A stretch of 64,000 bases of DNA from Delphinapterus leucas (Eukaryota; Chordata; Mammalia; Artiodactyla; Monodontidae). A program made the translations under genes and the position numbers. Shown here in pieces: positions 22,393 to 35,416 of this stretch. The DNA is taken from contig NW_022098049.1 in assembly GCF_002288925.2 (NCBI RefSeq), positions 4,418,757 to 4,482,756 of the forward strand, given 5' to 3'. Under the pieces are notes generated by a model. It had not been told where the DNA came from. It did not search any database and saw only the letters and a program-made list of their open reading frames with translations. Position 1 is the first letter of the stretch. Every line of letters begins with the position of its first letter.

Positions 22393-22490
22393 TTTTTTTT
22401 TAATCTCCTTGCCCTTCAAGTCCTTAAGAGTTACTAAGCATCTATTATGTGCCAGCACTCTGTTGAATACTGGCAATAAAAGACAAATAA

Positions 22491-22686
22491 TGGGGCTTCT
22501 CTGGCGGTCCAGTGGTTAAGACTTCGCCTTCCAATGCGGGGGGTGCAGGTTCAATCCCTGGTCGGGGAGCTAAGATCCCACGTGCCACATGGCCAAAACA
22601 CCAAAACATAAAACAGAAGCAATATTGTAACAAATTCAATAAAGACTTTAAAAATATGGTCCACATCAAAAAACTCTTACAAAAAA
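22491..22686 (+). mobile_element. tRNA-derived SINE, CHR-2-like subtype with long 3' body
   Basis: ggggcttctctggcggtcca head, ggttcaatccctgg B-box, then the attcaataaagactttaa type 3' body ending in an A run. TSD aaagacaaataa at 22479-22490 and 22687-22698. Confidence 0.92.
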
Positions 22687-22698
22687 AAAGACAAATAA

Positions 22699-23855
22699 CA
22701 ATAAAGCGCTTCTCTATTGAACACTGACTACACATATGATAGTTTCATATAATACAGTCCTGTAACAGAAATGTTACTATAATTGAATCAGAGAATTTCA
22801 ACTTAAAGTGTTTAATTTGACCAAGAGAAAAAAATCACCTACTTTTAAACAGCAGACTCTGCTGTGGAAGATATCAGTCTAATAGGAAAGATAAGCACTT
22901 GAAGAAATAACTCTATGTGAGTTGATGGGGTTTTCTCCCCTAACCATTCTCCCCCACTGCCTACCTTCCTGGAGCTGGTGACCTTGATAATGTAACTAAA
23001 ACTGAGGGAGGAGACAGATTCTCTTCAGCATAATAAGGTACAGAGGATGTGTCTACAGGAGCTGGTCTTTGTGGAATAAAAATCTGATTAAAAAAATATA
23101 TAATCCACTTGGAGACCAGAGCACTGTGAGGCCCACTCTCCTTCTCCTCTCACCTCTATCCCCCAAGCCTAAAGCCCCTGCTATGCCTCCACCAGCTGCA
23201 GAAACAAACAGATAAGAGAATAATTAACAATGAAAAGTGGACTTTGCTTGAGGATGGAATAGGGGGAGTGATGCAGTTGAAGGGGTAAAGGTGCTGGTTT
23301 GGGAGAAAAAAAAGATAAGTGGGAAAGGGTCCAAGGTTCACACTGTACAGAGGATAAAGGTGGCCAAGGGATGTGCCTGGAAACCCTAGGACGAAATCCT
23401 CAAACTCCTGAAATGGAGCTCACGGACAAGATAAATGATCAAAAAAAGCCACTCCAAAATGCCCATCATTCTGTGGATTCTCTATTAGTTGAGTTAAGTT
23501 AATAGGAACGTGAAATATATTGTCCAGGGCTTCACGTGCTCTTTGGGTTTTTCCTGCTAATGTTTTAACATTCGTAACACACCGTCCCACCCTTCTCCTT
23601 CCATGATGGGCTGAAGCAGGGAGCAGAGGGATGAGTACACTCCAGAAGTGCTATGGAGTCCAGTTAAAAGAGATGCTAAATCTACCTGAGGATAGGGTGT
23701 AGGGGATAAAGAATATTCTCAGGAAAGCCTTGGCAAGAAGTGAGCTAGCTGAACAGTCTTCACTAGGCTTCAGGAAAGATGGTCCAGTCCTGGGGCAAGA
23801 ACTGCAAGTACACAGAGACTTGAAAGAGTGACCTATTTAGAAAACAGTGCATTGT
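22699..23855. other. No gene or recognised repeat
   Basis: Unique sequence. It marks the start of the long stretch lacking recent SINEs. Confidence 0.45.
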
Positions 23856-23859
23856 TCTG

Positions 23860-23940
23860 GAAGCTTGCTGAAATGCATACTCTTAGGCCTTCTCCCTGAG
23901 ACTCTACTTCAATAGGTTTAGGGGAGGGATTTTTTTGTTT
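23860..23940 (+). repeat. MER5A-like hAT fragment
   Basis: agcttgctgaaatgcatac and ctacttcaataggtttaggg resemble the middle of MER5A, an old non-autonomous hAT element. Confidence 0.6.
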
Positions 23941-24599
23941 GCTTTTTTTTTTTTCTTTTCGTTTTAACTTGGTGCACATAATTAGAATTCAGGAAGTCCC
24001 TGCACCTGGATGGGACACATTTTACAACTTTATTTTCACTAACCTCTACTGAAGTTTAACATTTTGAATGTAGGCAACAAACTAGCTTAGTATTAGCAGT
24101 ATCTGTGACAAAAACCACAAATATTTTGATGTCTCATTACCATTGTTTTAGATATATTCAAATAATATTTATGCTGAAATAACAAATTATTAAACTTGAC
24201 GCCAAATGATCTTTTACGTGTTAATAAATTAGCATATATATTACTACATCAGGAAAGTTATATACAGTTTTGAGATAGAAAACTGTATAATTAGTTTCCT
24301 TTGTGATCCTATCTATTTAATTGTGTGCATTTAAAAACAGTGTCGTGAGAAGTGAGTCCAAAGGCCAAAAAGGCCTGTGACACAAAAAATGTAATGACTT
24401 CTCAGAAAGTAAATACCAGAAATCTCAATTTTTAGTATGCAAACCTTATATTTCTAATGCCAGTGGTCTTAACACTGCAGGAGACGACAAGTTAAAAAAG
24501 GAAGATGGTTTTCCCATTGACTTGGGCAAAGGAATTTCTGTTCTGGGAGAAGCAGAGGTCCTGAGTCTGCCAAGGGACCAGGGTCTCTGAAAGACCTTG

Positions 24600-24713
24600 G
24601 TGTAGTTATGTGTTTGTGTGTATGTGAGTGTGTGTTTTTGTGTTTATTTGTATGTATGTATGTGTGTATGTTTGCGTACATATGTGTGTATTTATGTGTG
24701 TGTGTATGTGCTT
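24600..24713. repeat. (TG)/(TATG) microsatellite
   Basis: A purine-pyrimidine alternating run of TGTG, TATG and TTTG units, about 114 bp, imperfect. Confidence 0.85.
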
Positions 24714-26690
24714 CTAATGTAGTGGAACTGAGGGTGAAATCAAGCTTTGGAGATGATGATGCATAAAAATGAGACTGGGAAATCAGCTCGGCCTAGTTTT
24801 CAAGTAGGCCGAAAAAAAGTTTGTGAAGCTCAGTGCAAAGAATGTGACCCTCTCGAACCTAAACGTAAAGTCATAAACAAGTAATGCACAGCACTTAGCC
24901 ACCCAACTGTAATTTATTCCTCACTTCTTATAGTCATCGTTAAACCACAGAAGCGAAGCTACCAGGGTTTATGACAATAGTGGATTTATGTACGCTATTT
25001 CTCTTACGAGCCTGAAACCCAGGTCAAGAATAGGAATAAAACAAATGAGCTGTCAGCCAAGGGGAAACAGGAAATGCCAGGAAACCAGGGCTCCCCCGGT
25101 GAAGCAGAGGTGGGGAACTGGGGAACAGGGGCTCCAGCATCTTTGGCTTCAGGATCATTCTGGAAGGCTGATTTAGCACTCCACTGAGTCCAGAGAAAGA
25201 GGAGGCTGAGATGATAAACAAGCCCACCACCATCTAATTGCAAGGTTTTATTTGAGCTCTTCATGTTTTAATTATAAAACACATTCATTTGTGGGTTCCA
25301 AAAAAGGTAGGAACCAAATATAGTATATATTTACTGCAGGACAAATAATTTATATACTTGATCTCATGTAACTTTAAGGGAGCTACTCTGATCCCATCGG
25401 ACAGTTAAATAAGGCTCACATGGGTAAAGATTGTGTTTAGCGGGTATTACCAATTTATGCTAAGATATTTCTGCAATTATTTGAGGAGAAAATTTACATA
25501 CTGTGTTTCTTTAAAAATAAAATCAAGTTAAAGATGGCAACATACATTCATCAATCTCTTCAACTACCCAAACTCAGTCAAAAGAGAGTAAAGAGATTAT
25601 TTTAAGTATAAACCCTCAAGGACAAAGGAAACAGGAGAGGACATAATAGCAGCAAAATCTTAGAAGGTGCAAAGCACATGGATGATTGACAGGACATAGT
25701 AACTGCAAAGTGCTGATCTGAAGACTGCAGTGGGAAAGCCAGTTGTGCAAGCTGCTTTATGTCACACATGTCCTCAAAGAATCAGAAACTGGTGGTACTG
25801 TATACCTCTGCAAACAGGAAGATTGGGGGCTAACAACAGGAGGGTTTTTTTTTTTTTTTAATAGGCTTAAGAAGCAGTTAAACCCCACATTTCTTTCTCT
25901 ATAAATCTCAACCAAGAGTCAGTCCCCTTCCCACTGCAGCAAAAAGCCTGGAAGTTTATTCTTTGGAAGGGATAAAACAAAGGGTCTCTGGCTTGCAGGA
26001 CACCAGACACACATAAAGATGGGGCTCCCGTATTGCAAAACATGATATAATGAGAAAGTTTACAGGCTAATTTGACCCCCTCCCCCAACTCCCTGTTAAA
26101 CTCTCAGAACCAGCTTCTATCCTGCAGAAAGGCGGGAGATTGGAGGAGACTTCTTGGAGAATCTGTAAACCCAGAGATGCACCACCCAGATTCCCTTTCA
26201 AGGAATGACTGACTTCACATTGGCGGCAGCCATGCCAACTCCTTCAGGTGTCTGGTTTAGCTGCAGAGTGTCCTGCCTAAGGTCATGCCCTTCCTGGGAT
26301 GGCCCAAATCCAATGGCTCATAGATGGAGGTGGGGCATAGAGGTGGCCATTTCAGCCCAATATGGGACACTCTGATGGGCAGCACTCCCTCCAGAGCACC
26401 CGGCCAGGGTGGCCTGCATCCCAGTTTTTCTTCCTTTTGCCCAATCCTGCTTCCTAGTCTTCATAGTGTTGGTCCTGGATAAATATCTACACCGCAATCT
26501 TGTCTCAGTGGCTACTTCCAGGCAAACCAATGTTCGACAGGCCCCAAGATGTAAAGACCTAAATAAAACAGCAGTTTCCCAGTGAAATGAACAAATCAGT
26601 ACTTCCTCCGGTGAAGCCACAATTGAGGAGCCTGAAGCACACACCTTAGGCTTCTAATCAGCTTCTGAGAACCACACACAAATAGAAGAC
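24714..26690. other. No gene or recognised repeat
   Basis: Contains a 15-base T run at 25845-25859. Frames of up to 108 codons (26318-26644, minus) show no domain. Confidence 0.45.
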
Positions 26691-26699
26691 ACCCAAGCA

Positions 26700-27760
26700 T
26701 CACTCAGCATCATAGAGAAAACTTTAACATGGAAGTAGGATCCAAAACAAAGAGGCTACACAAAATGTGATTTTTACCAAGAAAAGATGTTGTACCCATG
26801 AATGAATAGCAGTTTAAAAATACCAGAGAAACATGAAAAGCTCTTAGAAATGATGACACCAGTAAGTTACTGTCAAGAGCCTCAGCCAAAGCATTTGAAG
26901 GTAAAGTTGAGACAATTTTCCAATACCTAGAGTAAAAAAGAAAAAGGAGATAAAAATGAGAGAGAAAGATAAAGCAGACAAATGAAGAAACCCGAATTTC
27001 ATTCCTGGAGATGCAACATCCAAATGACAGCAACTCTAGAAGGAAAGAACAGAGAAAAATGGAAAGAAGAACATCAAATAAAATAACTGAAGAAATTTTC
27101 CCACAATATAAGGACATGAGTTTTCAGAGTAAAATGTCCACCTAACTAGTACTTAGCAAATGGATATTTTTTAAAAGATTCCCAAAACTCAAATCAAGAA
27201 AAAAAGGGTTTGGAGGTGAGGCATCCTACAAATTTCCTGAGAGAGGGGGAGAGTAGTTTCTCTGTGAAGTGTCAAGAATCAAAATGGCTTTGGACTACAT
27301 AGCTTTTAACAAGAGAGGCTAGAAGGAATGACAAAAATTCTGAGAAAATAAAACGATTCCTAGTGTTCTATACACAGCATAAGTCTAAATTAAGAGTAAA
27401 TGTATAGTGAAGCTGGTTTCAGACACACAGAATTCAAAAATGTTCATTTAACTCTCACGCGCCTTTTCCTTGGGAACTTACGTGAGGATGAGCTCCATGT
27501 GAAGAAGGGAATAAAACAAGAAAGAGATTCAAGGAGCGCAGAAGACAAGAGATCTAGCAGAAATCAGGAGGGTCCAGGATGATGGTGAGGGAGAGGCAGA
27601 CGGATGGCTGTGTCTTGGAATAGAGAAGGCTCTGGATGAACTTCTCCAAGAAGATGAAATTGAGAATGTCAGAGGACGTTCAGGCAAGTAGGGAGACTGG
27701 GGATTATCAGTGAGATGTACAGCAAAGGAAACAAATACGAAAGGCAATTAATAACCTCAG
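26700..27760 (+). repeat. HAL1/L1M-like ancient LINE fragment
   Basis: A-rich sense LINE text. The block tcatttaactctcacgcgcc, then aggatgagctccatgtgaag, then ggaataaaacaagaaagag matches the HAL1-type 3' region as I remember it. Frames are decayed. Confidence 0.5.
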
Positions 27761-27764
27761 CGAA

Positions 27765-30425
27765 AATAAAAATCTGTGCCCATAAGAAATGCAACCTTCA
27801 TATACTACATGGTTTATTTGTAGATAACATTTACATATTTTAAATAATGTAAACACTGGATATTTATTTCACTACTTAGATAAAACCTGTGGGAGGGCAG
27901 GAAAGGGGGAAATTGTATGTCTGTAGTGGGAGTTTGAGAAAAGGTGTGAAAGATAACTAAATCCTCATAACCTAGAGTGGATACCAAATAAAGAAAACCT
28001 AAAACCCAAAAACCAAAAAGTAGTGTTTAGAGATATGGAAGAATATATCCCAAAAAATAGACTAAAATGATTTAAGTGATTGTCACTGCGAACTTGGGAA
28101 TTGGAAAGGAGTGGAACACTGCTTTTTGGATTTATTTTCATAAACTTTGTAGAATGATTTGACTCATTAAACCACTTTCATGGACCCCTTAATAAAAATA
28201 AAACTAAATTTTAAAAGGCGCAGAGCCTGACTTCCCTCTCTGCGACCACCCAGACTGAATGAATTCAGCTTGTCTTCCCAAGTCCTCCCCTTCCTAGGCT
28301 GCACACTGGGCTCCTGCTGAATCTGGAAGATGGTGATAGATGATCCAGACTCTTCCAGTGAAATCATGGTCTCAAAAAATGGAGAGGATGCACTGGGAAT
28401 TTAGAAGGCAGAGTTGCTGGAAAGAAGCATAAATTACCCCACCATAAGCTTCGCAGAAATGCTGACACTACTGTTGCCTGTAAGATTTTTGCAGTAAGTT
28501 TCAGTGCAATGCCAGATACCAAGGACAATTACAAAAAAGTGTCTGAGTTTCTCTTGAAGTTTTCTGGCAAAACAATGGGGCTCCATCTTTAGGAGTGCAC
28601 CAGTGTCATGACTGGACAGAACCTTAGCACCAGGGCCCTGACTCTGCTTTTCCCCTTGTTTGCAGGGAAAGTAAGGAGGTTAAGCTGGACATGGAGAAAG
28701 CCAACATTTATTGACTCACTGCAGTCATCCACTGTGTGCTTTACCTGAAACAGAAAAGAAATACAAAGCTAAGAGCCTATGGCCTCTAGGGTTTGCTCTG
28801 GACAGCAAAGAATAAATTCTTTTCATCGGCTCTCTCCCCCTTCCACATGAGGCCAATAGGGAAGGAGTTGTCTTGGACCCTCTTTTAAAATAGGGGATGA
28901 GAGAATTTAAAACACTTTTTTTCAAAGTTTCCCCCTTGCTTAAAGTGGGTGTATATGATGATTGGCTCACTAATGTAGGAAAGCCCTCCAATGTCCTTCT
29001 TGGTTAGGAAAGACAAGTCTCAGCTACGATCTGGAAGGAGGAGGTTAGGGAGATAAAGTGGAAGGGGAGATAAAGTGCTCTGAAAAATAGAGTTTTCATC
29101 GCACCCCAATCCCCCAGTTCTCAGCCCAGAAGACTGTGGGGTTGAGTCCTTGGAAGTGGGAAAAAGAAGAGATAAGAGAGAATTGCTTTAGAGAGGGACT
29201 GAATCCCAGGAAATAATGCTAGGCTGGGACCTAAGGAGAACTAGGCTGAAAATATTCCATCCTTAGCGATGGCTAAGGAAATTAGAAAGTGATATCAGAT
29301 ATTCACTTTAACGGATATCTTTTGTTCTTTGTGGTAACTGCCTGCCATTATTTTAAAAAACGAGGTTATTAAAGGCAAGAACAGCCTTTTAATGGAACAC
29401 TGATACTCCAGAGAATGGTAAGAATCTTTAGAAATCTCAGGGAGGATGCTGGACTTCTCTCAGTTATACTGAATGGGGCCTTGAGTTAGTTTATTTAGAT
29501 ATTCAAGAAAGTGTTGCATGATAGAAGGCAGAAGAACTCAGGGACTAAAACATGGTCTCTTTTAATCATCAGAAAAATAGGAGGTGATGATTATCTTTTA
29601 ACAAGTGTCCCCCTTTGCTATTTGAGTTGTCATTAATGTCCCCAAGTCACTTCTCAGTGTGGACAGTGGTATAAGAGGGAGGCCAAATATCTGGTCTGCC
29701 CCATTCTAAGGCACTAACTCTTCCCCATTTCACACATGCAGGAATCCCCAGGTGCTTAACGTTGAGGGGAAACTTGGCTCAAAAGAGTTATTTATTTCAT
29801 TGAAGGTTAGGACGCTTTCATGTTTGGGTAACAGAAAAACTGAGTTGTTAGTAAATTCTGGAAAAAGTTTGAAAGTCAATAAGACATTGTGAGAAAAATA
29901 CAAAATAGGGAGAAGAAAACTACATAAGAAGAAAATGTTGTGTTCTAGCTGTAAGAACAGAGTAAGCCAAGAACACATAATCCGATTAAGTAGAGCTGAA
30001 GTCTCCATAAAGACTGTGTGTGCACCATTCCTGGTTACCTGGGTAACCCCTTCTTGAGGATCACGATGTTATCATGAGAAAAAAAAAAATACATGGACAT
30101 GTGATTTAGCAAGATCACCCTGGGGAAGGTCTGGGGGGAAGTTTGGGAGTGAAAGAATTAAATTTAGCACAGAGGTACCTAAAAGGAAGATCTTGAGTAC
30201 TACAGACCATGGTGCCCTCTGCTGACTTGGGCAGAGTTCACGTAAATAATAAACTGTTTGGGGATCCACAGGGCACTCTGCCTGCCACACCACAGGCCAC
30301 CCTGCCTGCAGGGGACTTTGCACTGAAAAGCAGCAGCCTTGGGCAGGGTATGGTGGGGACTGAGGGATGGTGGTACCTCCTTTCACTATCTGGAGGTAGG
30401 ATGGGCCCACCAGAGCCCAGGCTAC
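27765..30425. other. No gene or recognised repeat
   Basis: 2.7 kb of mostly unique sequence. The longest frame is 92 codons. Confidence 0.45.
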
Positions 30426-30429
30426 CTCC

Positions 30430-30565
30430 TTTCATCTCAGTTCCTTTAAATGAAAAGTGGGGATGGCAACAATACCTATCTCAAGGGAATCTTATGAGGG
30501 TTCAATGAGTTAATACACAGAAAGCACTTTGAACAAGGCTTGGCACGTGGTAAGATTTCTTAGCG
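30430..30565 (+). repeat. MIR SINE fragment
   Basis: tgaaaagtggggatggcaac, gggttcaatgagttaatac, and aggcttggcacgtgg. Confidence 0.65.
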
Positions 30566-31087
30566 GGTTAGCCATTAATGTTGCCGTTGTTACTATTCTC
30601 TAATGGAGGAAGTTGGAGTAAAACCAAGAGTCGGCACTTCAATGTCTATCTGAGCATAACGTCTGATGGAAAAGAAGGGGAAAGGGAGGAAAGAACACCG
30701 GTTGTTAAATAGAAGATGGACTGGGGGAAGGTAAAATCCAAACTGCAGAGCTGGGTCAGAGTCCCTGGCTCCTGAAGAAGCCATAGTTCTTACAGCAAGA
30801 ACAATACCTATTTGAGGGTGAGCTGCTCCACTCCCCAGGGTTATACTCTGTGATGAGGACTCCACACCACAACAGGCTCAAACCTCAGGCATGATTACTT
30901 CACTACCAGTTCTTTCAGCTCAGGCCCAGGAAAAAAGATAGTCTCTGGTACAAGTCAGACTCAGGAGGATCTGGTTCCAGCATCCATGACATACAGACCT
31001 GCAAGCATCATGCCCCTTCTCATCTTCTGACACAGTTGTCAGGGCCATCCCACTAGTCCTAGCTCCACCTACCCTCTTGAAAATGAT

Positions 31088-31395
31088 GTGGATTGAATTG
31101 TGTCCTCTAAAAAGATATACTGAAATCCTAATCCCTAGTGCCTGTGCATGTGACTTATTTAGAAAGAGGGTCTTTGCAGTTGTGCTCAAGTTAAAATGAA
31201 GTCATACTGGACCCAAATCCAGTAGCTGTGTCCTTATAGGAAGAGGGAAATTTGGGCTCAATTACAGAGGACAGACACACAGGGAGAATGCCATGTGATG
31301 ACAGAGCAGAGACTGGAGGAATGTCAGCAAACCAAGGAACACCAAGCATTGCTGGCTAGGAGGAGGCAGGGAAGACTTCTCCTCTGGCCCCTTGA
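31088..31395 (+). repeat. MLT1-like MaLR LTR, 5' part
   Basis: gattgaattgtgtcctct, aaagagggtctttgcag, ttaaaatgaagtcatactgg, gtgtccttataggaag, and cacagggagaatgccatg follow the MLT1 order. The 3' end (gaactgtgag...) is missing. Confidence 0.75.
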
Positions 31396-31664
31396 GCAGT
31401 TTGGCCCACCCCTCCCTAGAGCTCTGCATACCATGGAACAACCGGCAGCAGTCCACATGGAATAGAATTAAGTAGAAATACAGTTTTAGATTCACTTTTT
31501 CCTCTGAATAGGTCCATCTAACATCCACCTGCCTGCCTAACAGGGACCCTAAAGATCATCACAAAGGTGACATTTTACCTCCACCTGTTCTGGAAAGCAC
31601 CAGGTAACCCTTTTTGGCAGCTTCCTTTGGAAGTGAAAAAATAAATCAATGTCCAATGAGTCTT

Positions 31665-31775
31665 TCCAACTTATTCCCAATTTAAAGATTAAAGAACTGA
31701 GGCTCAGAAAGGTAAGCCAAGGTATAGTAGTGGAAAATAAATTTTAACGCATGTGTATCTGATTCTGTGTGTCCC
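31665..31775 (-). repeat. MIR SINE, antisense
   Basis: cccaatttaaagattaaag then aactgaggctcagaaaggt. Confidence 0.65.
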
Positions 31776-31779
31776 CTTT

Positions 31780-32987
31780 CCATAATCATAAACTCCCTAT
31801 GTAAAACAGAAAGAGGCATGGACTAGACACAAATGACCAGGGTGACTTAAATGCTCTTCTTTGCATTCTATTTTTGTTTCTGTGTGTTACAGGGAACGGT
31901 GTACCCTTATGGAATAATGACATGGACTAACCAAAGTCGATCCTCAATAAATACTAGAGAAAGAGAGGGACTTGAGGGACTTGAGGAAGAAAAGGGGAGG
32001 AAGAGGAAGAACAAAAGAATAGTTTTAAAGGAAAGAAGGGAAAAGAAATAGGAAAGAACGAAGTCTCTCACTAACTCAGAGGCTCTAGTTCTGAGTTGAG
32101 GCACCAGTTGACGACAGTAGGGAAAAGCAGTCCGAACTAGAAAAAGCCACGGAAATACCATGTCTTATGTTTCTGACTGTAAGACACACATTGATTTGAT
32201 AACAGACTTCCAGAAGCAGGCAGGGGAATGGGGAACTAACACTTCATTAAGTGGGCACATAGATGTTGTGGTTTCTCAGAGGTTATCATTACAAGCCTTT
32301 ATCTTCTGAGTTTGGACCCCACTGAGAATAGAAACCAGTGTCACCTAAGAAATAAAATATCAGCTTCATCATGGATGACAGTGGATTGGAGAACTACCGC
32401 TTGGATTGGCTGTCAAAAAGGAGGTGTTGTACAGTTCCCCGCCACCAAGTCTAGGCCACCACCCTACCTTGGGTGGAGTCTGCAAAGCAGCAGGGCCCTC
32501 AGGGGAACCCTTACATGCAATAGAAAAAGGTGCTCTTTCTGGTGGGAGTAGCTCCTCGGGTGCATGGCTTGGCATATAACATGAGAACTGCATTTTAGCC
32601 CCCACTGGTCCTCACGGCTGGCCGGGTGCTTCTGTCAGGATACTAGCCACTCAATTCCTTACAGCTATTCTGTCAAGTAAGGACTCACTCCTCTGGCTCC
32701 AACCTACTGATCCCAACAAAGGTCCAGGGAAACCATGGGTCTTCTAGACCTGCCTCTAAAAGAGGCCCTGAATCCAGATGTCCTTACTACATTGAAGACA
32801 AAGCAAAGGGAGTAAACATCACACTAATTAAGCACACCAAGTGGACTGAAAAAGTGAAGATAGGCGGACTACACAGGAGTAATGGCCTATAATGATCCAT
32901 CACAGTGAAGGGACACCAAAAAGGGCAGACATTTAAAAACTTTTGGCCAAAACTCACGGCAAGAGATATGTTTTATACTGTGACCCA
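31780..32987. other. No gene or recognised repeat
   Basis: A purine-rich block at 31960-32055 (agaaaggg-type) lies inside otherwise unique sequence. Confidence 0.45.
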
Positions 32988-33013
32988 ACACACACACACA
33001 CACACACACACAC
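32988..33013. repeat. (CA)n microsatellite
   Basis: Thirteen CA-type units, followed by acgcacgcc. Confidence 0.9.
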
Positions 33014-33076
33014 GCACGCCGAAATAAAAGTTTTCAGAAACTATATTTATAATGTTCTCTATCTTTATGTAAAGTA

Positions 33077-33155
33077 TTAGGTTGGCCAAAAAGTTCGCTC
33101 AGGTTTTTCCATGAGATGTATGGAAAAACCCAAATGAACTTTTTGGCCAACCCAA
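33077..33155. mobile_element. 79-bp mariner MITE (near-perfect palindrome)
   Basis: The left arm ttaggttggccaaaaagttc pairs with the right arm gaactttttggccaacccaa. The middle (ggtttttccat / atggaaaaacc) pairs too. TA dinucleotides flank it at 33075-33076 and 33156-33157, the mariner target. It encodes nothing. It resembles the short mariner derivatives of mammals (MADE1-like in primates). Confidence 0.93.
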
Positions 33156-33157
33156 TA

Positions 33158-33838
33158 AATCTCAATCTTTATTGATTTCATGACCTTTAATTAGTCACTA
33201 CCTCAGTGCGAAAAATTCTGAACCAATGGACGTCAAATTCCTACCCCGTCATTCAGACAAATTATTCTTTTTCCCTTAGGGGGGAGTAAGCGAAGGGAGT
33301 AGAGGCAAAAGCAGACATCCTCTTCCTGATATTTCATCGGGGGATACAACTCACATTCTAGGAGCCCCAGAAATGTGGGGAGGAAAAGATAGTCTGACCC
33401 TGTCCCAGGGCAACACAGACACAATAGTTTGAGTGACAGATGACAGTTTCAGAAGCACCAAAGGGGTTTTAAGTGCTCCTTTTCATCAAAGAAACGTGTT
33501 TGTTTGTTTTTTTTCTTGAACTGTGACTTGAATCAAAGGTATTTTTTGTTTGTTTTTTCTACAAATACATGTACTGGAATGGTTTCAAACTGTGACCAAA
33601 TCAATGCATTATCTGAAGTGACTCAACTGGCACAAACCAAAACAACAAAACATCCCTCCTGCTGAACTAATATTTTTGTTCCCTTCATGCCTCAGTGGAT
33701 CCTGAGACCAGAGGCTTCTGAAGTGTTGGTCCTAGAAGGAGAAGGGCCCGTGGCTCCACAACACTCTGCCCCACTGACTTACACCCTATATCCCAGTCGC
33801 CTCCAACTACTCTCAGTGCCCCAGAGGTCCCCAAGTCT
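33158..33838. other. No gene or recognised repeat
   Basis: Two tgtttgttttttt runs at about 33500 and 33550. Otherwise unique. Confidence 0.45.
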
Positions 33839-33839
33839 C

Positions 33840-33945
33840 TGCTCATACAGCCCCTTCTGTTTAGACAGCCCTTCCTTCTTCCTGCCTTTCTATCTGCTCA
33901 GCAAGCACCTCTCATCTTTCAAAACTCAACTTAAAGATCACTTCA
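33840..33945 (+). repeat. L2 LINE fragment
   Basis: agcacctctcatctttcaaa and actcaacttaaagatcac resemble sense L2. The adjacent piece is antisense. Confidence 0.5.
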
Positions 33946-34165
33946 TTCACGTACGCATTCGTTCATCTATTCAACCAGCTGTACTGAAGATCCACCGTAT
34001 GCCAGGACGCATACTGGTGACTGGGAAACCCAAAAGCGAAAAACACATGGTTCCTATTCTTAAAAAGCTTACAATCTAGTCAAGAGAAATAGGCACTTAT
34101 AATGTGATGAGTATAATCATGCAAGCAGCATTCAAGGTATATAGAGCACAGAAGGGAAGCCCTTA
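33946..34165 (-). repeat. L2 LINE 3' end, antisense
   Basis: cgttcatctattcaacca, ccgtatgccaggacgc, and agcttacaatctagtcaag follow the L2 complement. Confidence 0.55.
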
Positions 34166-34269
34166 ACTTGATATAATGGGCCACATAAGGCTCCCTGGCA
34201 GGCTGATGCTTGACACAGCTAGAGAGATGGAGAGAGTGGAGATTCTGGGGTGGGGGGCAGCAATAACGG

Positions 34270-34385
34270 AGCTAAATATCATTATTCCCAATTTAGAGAT
34301 GAGAAAGCTGAGGCACAGAATGGTTACATACATTTCCCAAGGGGCATCGCTATCAATTAGCAGAGCTGATATTTGACCTCAACAC
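34270..34385 (-). repeat. MIR SINE, antisense
   Basis: cccaatttagagatgagaa, gctgaggcacagaatggtt, then catttcccaagggg. Confidence 0.75.
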
Positions 34386-34689
34386 ACACTATCTCCAAAA
34401 CAGGTCTTAATTATTAACTGGGATCATCTTTCATTTGCCACAGGAATCTAGGCAAGGAGGTGAATCTGGTGGAAATTTGACAAACGGGACGAAGAAACAA
34501 TGGGATAGGCATGGGCTGTGAGATCCATGGTGAAGCCGAGTACTAAGGCCTGAGAGGATGACAGAGGGCACAGAGGTTGGGGTGGGGATGGGGAAAAACG
34601 CTGGTGTGCAGGACCTGCAATAAAGTAGATCTCTGCCACTAAGTCCTTATAGAGAATCTACATCAACGCTACATGTTGGCTGAGCACTA

Positions 34690-34915
34690 GTCATTTCAAA
34701 GTCAAAGCAACCTAGGTATAAATCCTGTCTCTGACAGTCATTAGAAGTTTGTCCTTGGACAATGCATTTAACCTTTGTGTATTTCTATTTTTACATCTGT
34801 ACAATGGGGCTAGCAATGTCTACCTATGGGGCTGTTATGAGGATTAAATTAAGTGAGATTAAGTGTATAAAGCACGAAGTATAGTTCCTGGGACACAACA
34901 TGTGCTAAATTCACA
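34690..34915 (+). repeat. MIR SINE
   Basis: ctaggtataaatcctgtctc, ttgtccttggacaatgc, tacatctgtacaatgggg, and gaggattaaattaagtgag. Confidence 0.8.
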
Positions 34916-35126
34916 TTACTTCTGCTTCCCCTTTGCATCTTTTAGGTTTTTCCTCCCTTGCTGAGGAGGTATGGCTGGGTCCATCCACTTCCTCTGCCAT
35001 GGAATGTAGCCCCATTCTGGTACGAGTCCCTGGCAACAACCATGCCAGGGAGTGACTGGGAGCAGAGACCCAGGGCACCAAGCAGAGCTTGTTAGAGTGA
35101 AAATTGAAAGAACAGAATACATCTTT

Positions 35127-35193
35127 AAGAGATGCCTAGGGAGCCAGGAACCACCCATCCCCTGCAGGAAGGAACCATTAATTGTATCATTAA
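35127..35193 (+). repeat. 67-bp direct repeat, left copy
   Basis: Begins aagagatgcctagggagcc and ends gtatcattaa. It ends exactly where the SINE at 35194 begins. It differs from the right copy at three positions. Confidence 0.95.
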
Positions 35194-35385
35194 GGGCTTC
35201 CCTGGTGGCCCAGTGGTTGAGAGTCTGCTTGCCGATGCAGGGGACATGGGTTCATGCCCCGGTCCGGGAAGATCCCACATGGCGCGGAGCAGCTGGGCCC
35301 GTGAGCCATGGCCGCTGAGCCTGCGCGTCCGGAGCCTGTGCTCTGCAACGGGAGAGGCCACAGCAGTGAGAGGCCCGCATACCGC

Positions 35386-35411
<26 letters not shown>
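35194..35411 (+). mobile_element. Cetacean tRNA-derived SINE, short subtype
   Basis: gggcttccctggtggcccag head, body to gcccgcataccgc, then about 28 A. No ordinary 7-20 bp TSD: instead the 67-bp repeat occurs on both sides, flush with the 5' end and with the poly(A). The left repeat starts at a TT/AAGA site, close to the L1 endonuclease preference. Confidence 0.95.
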
Positions 35412-35416
<5 letters not shown>

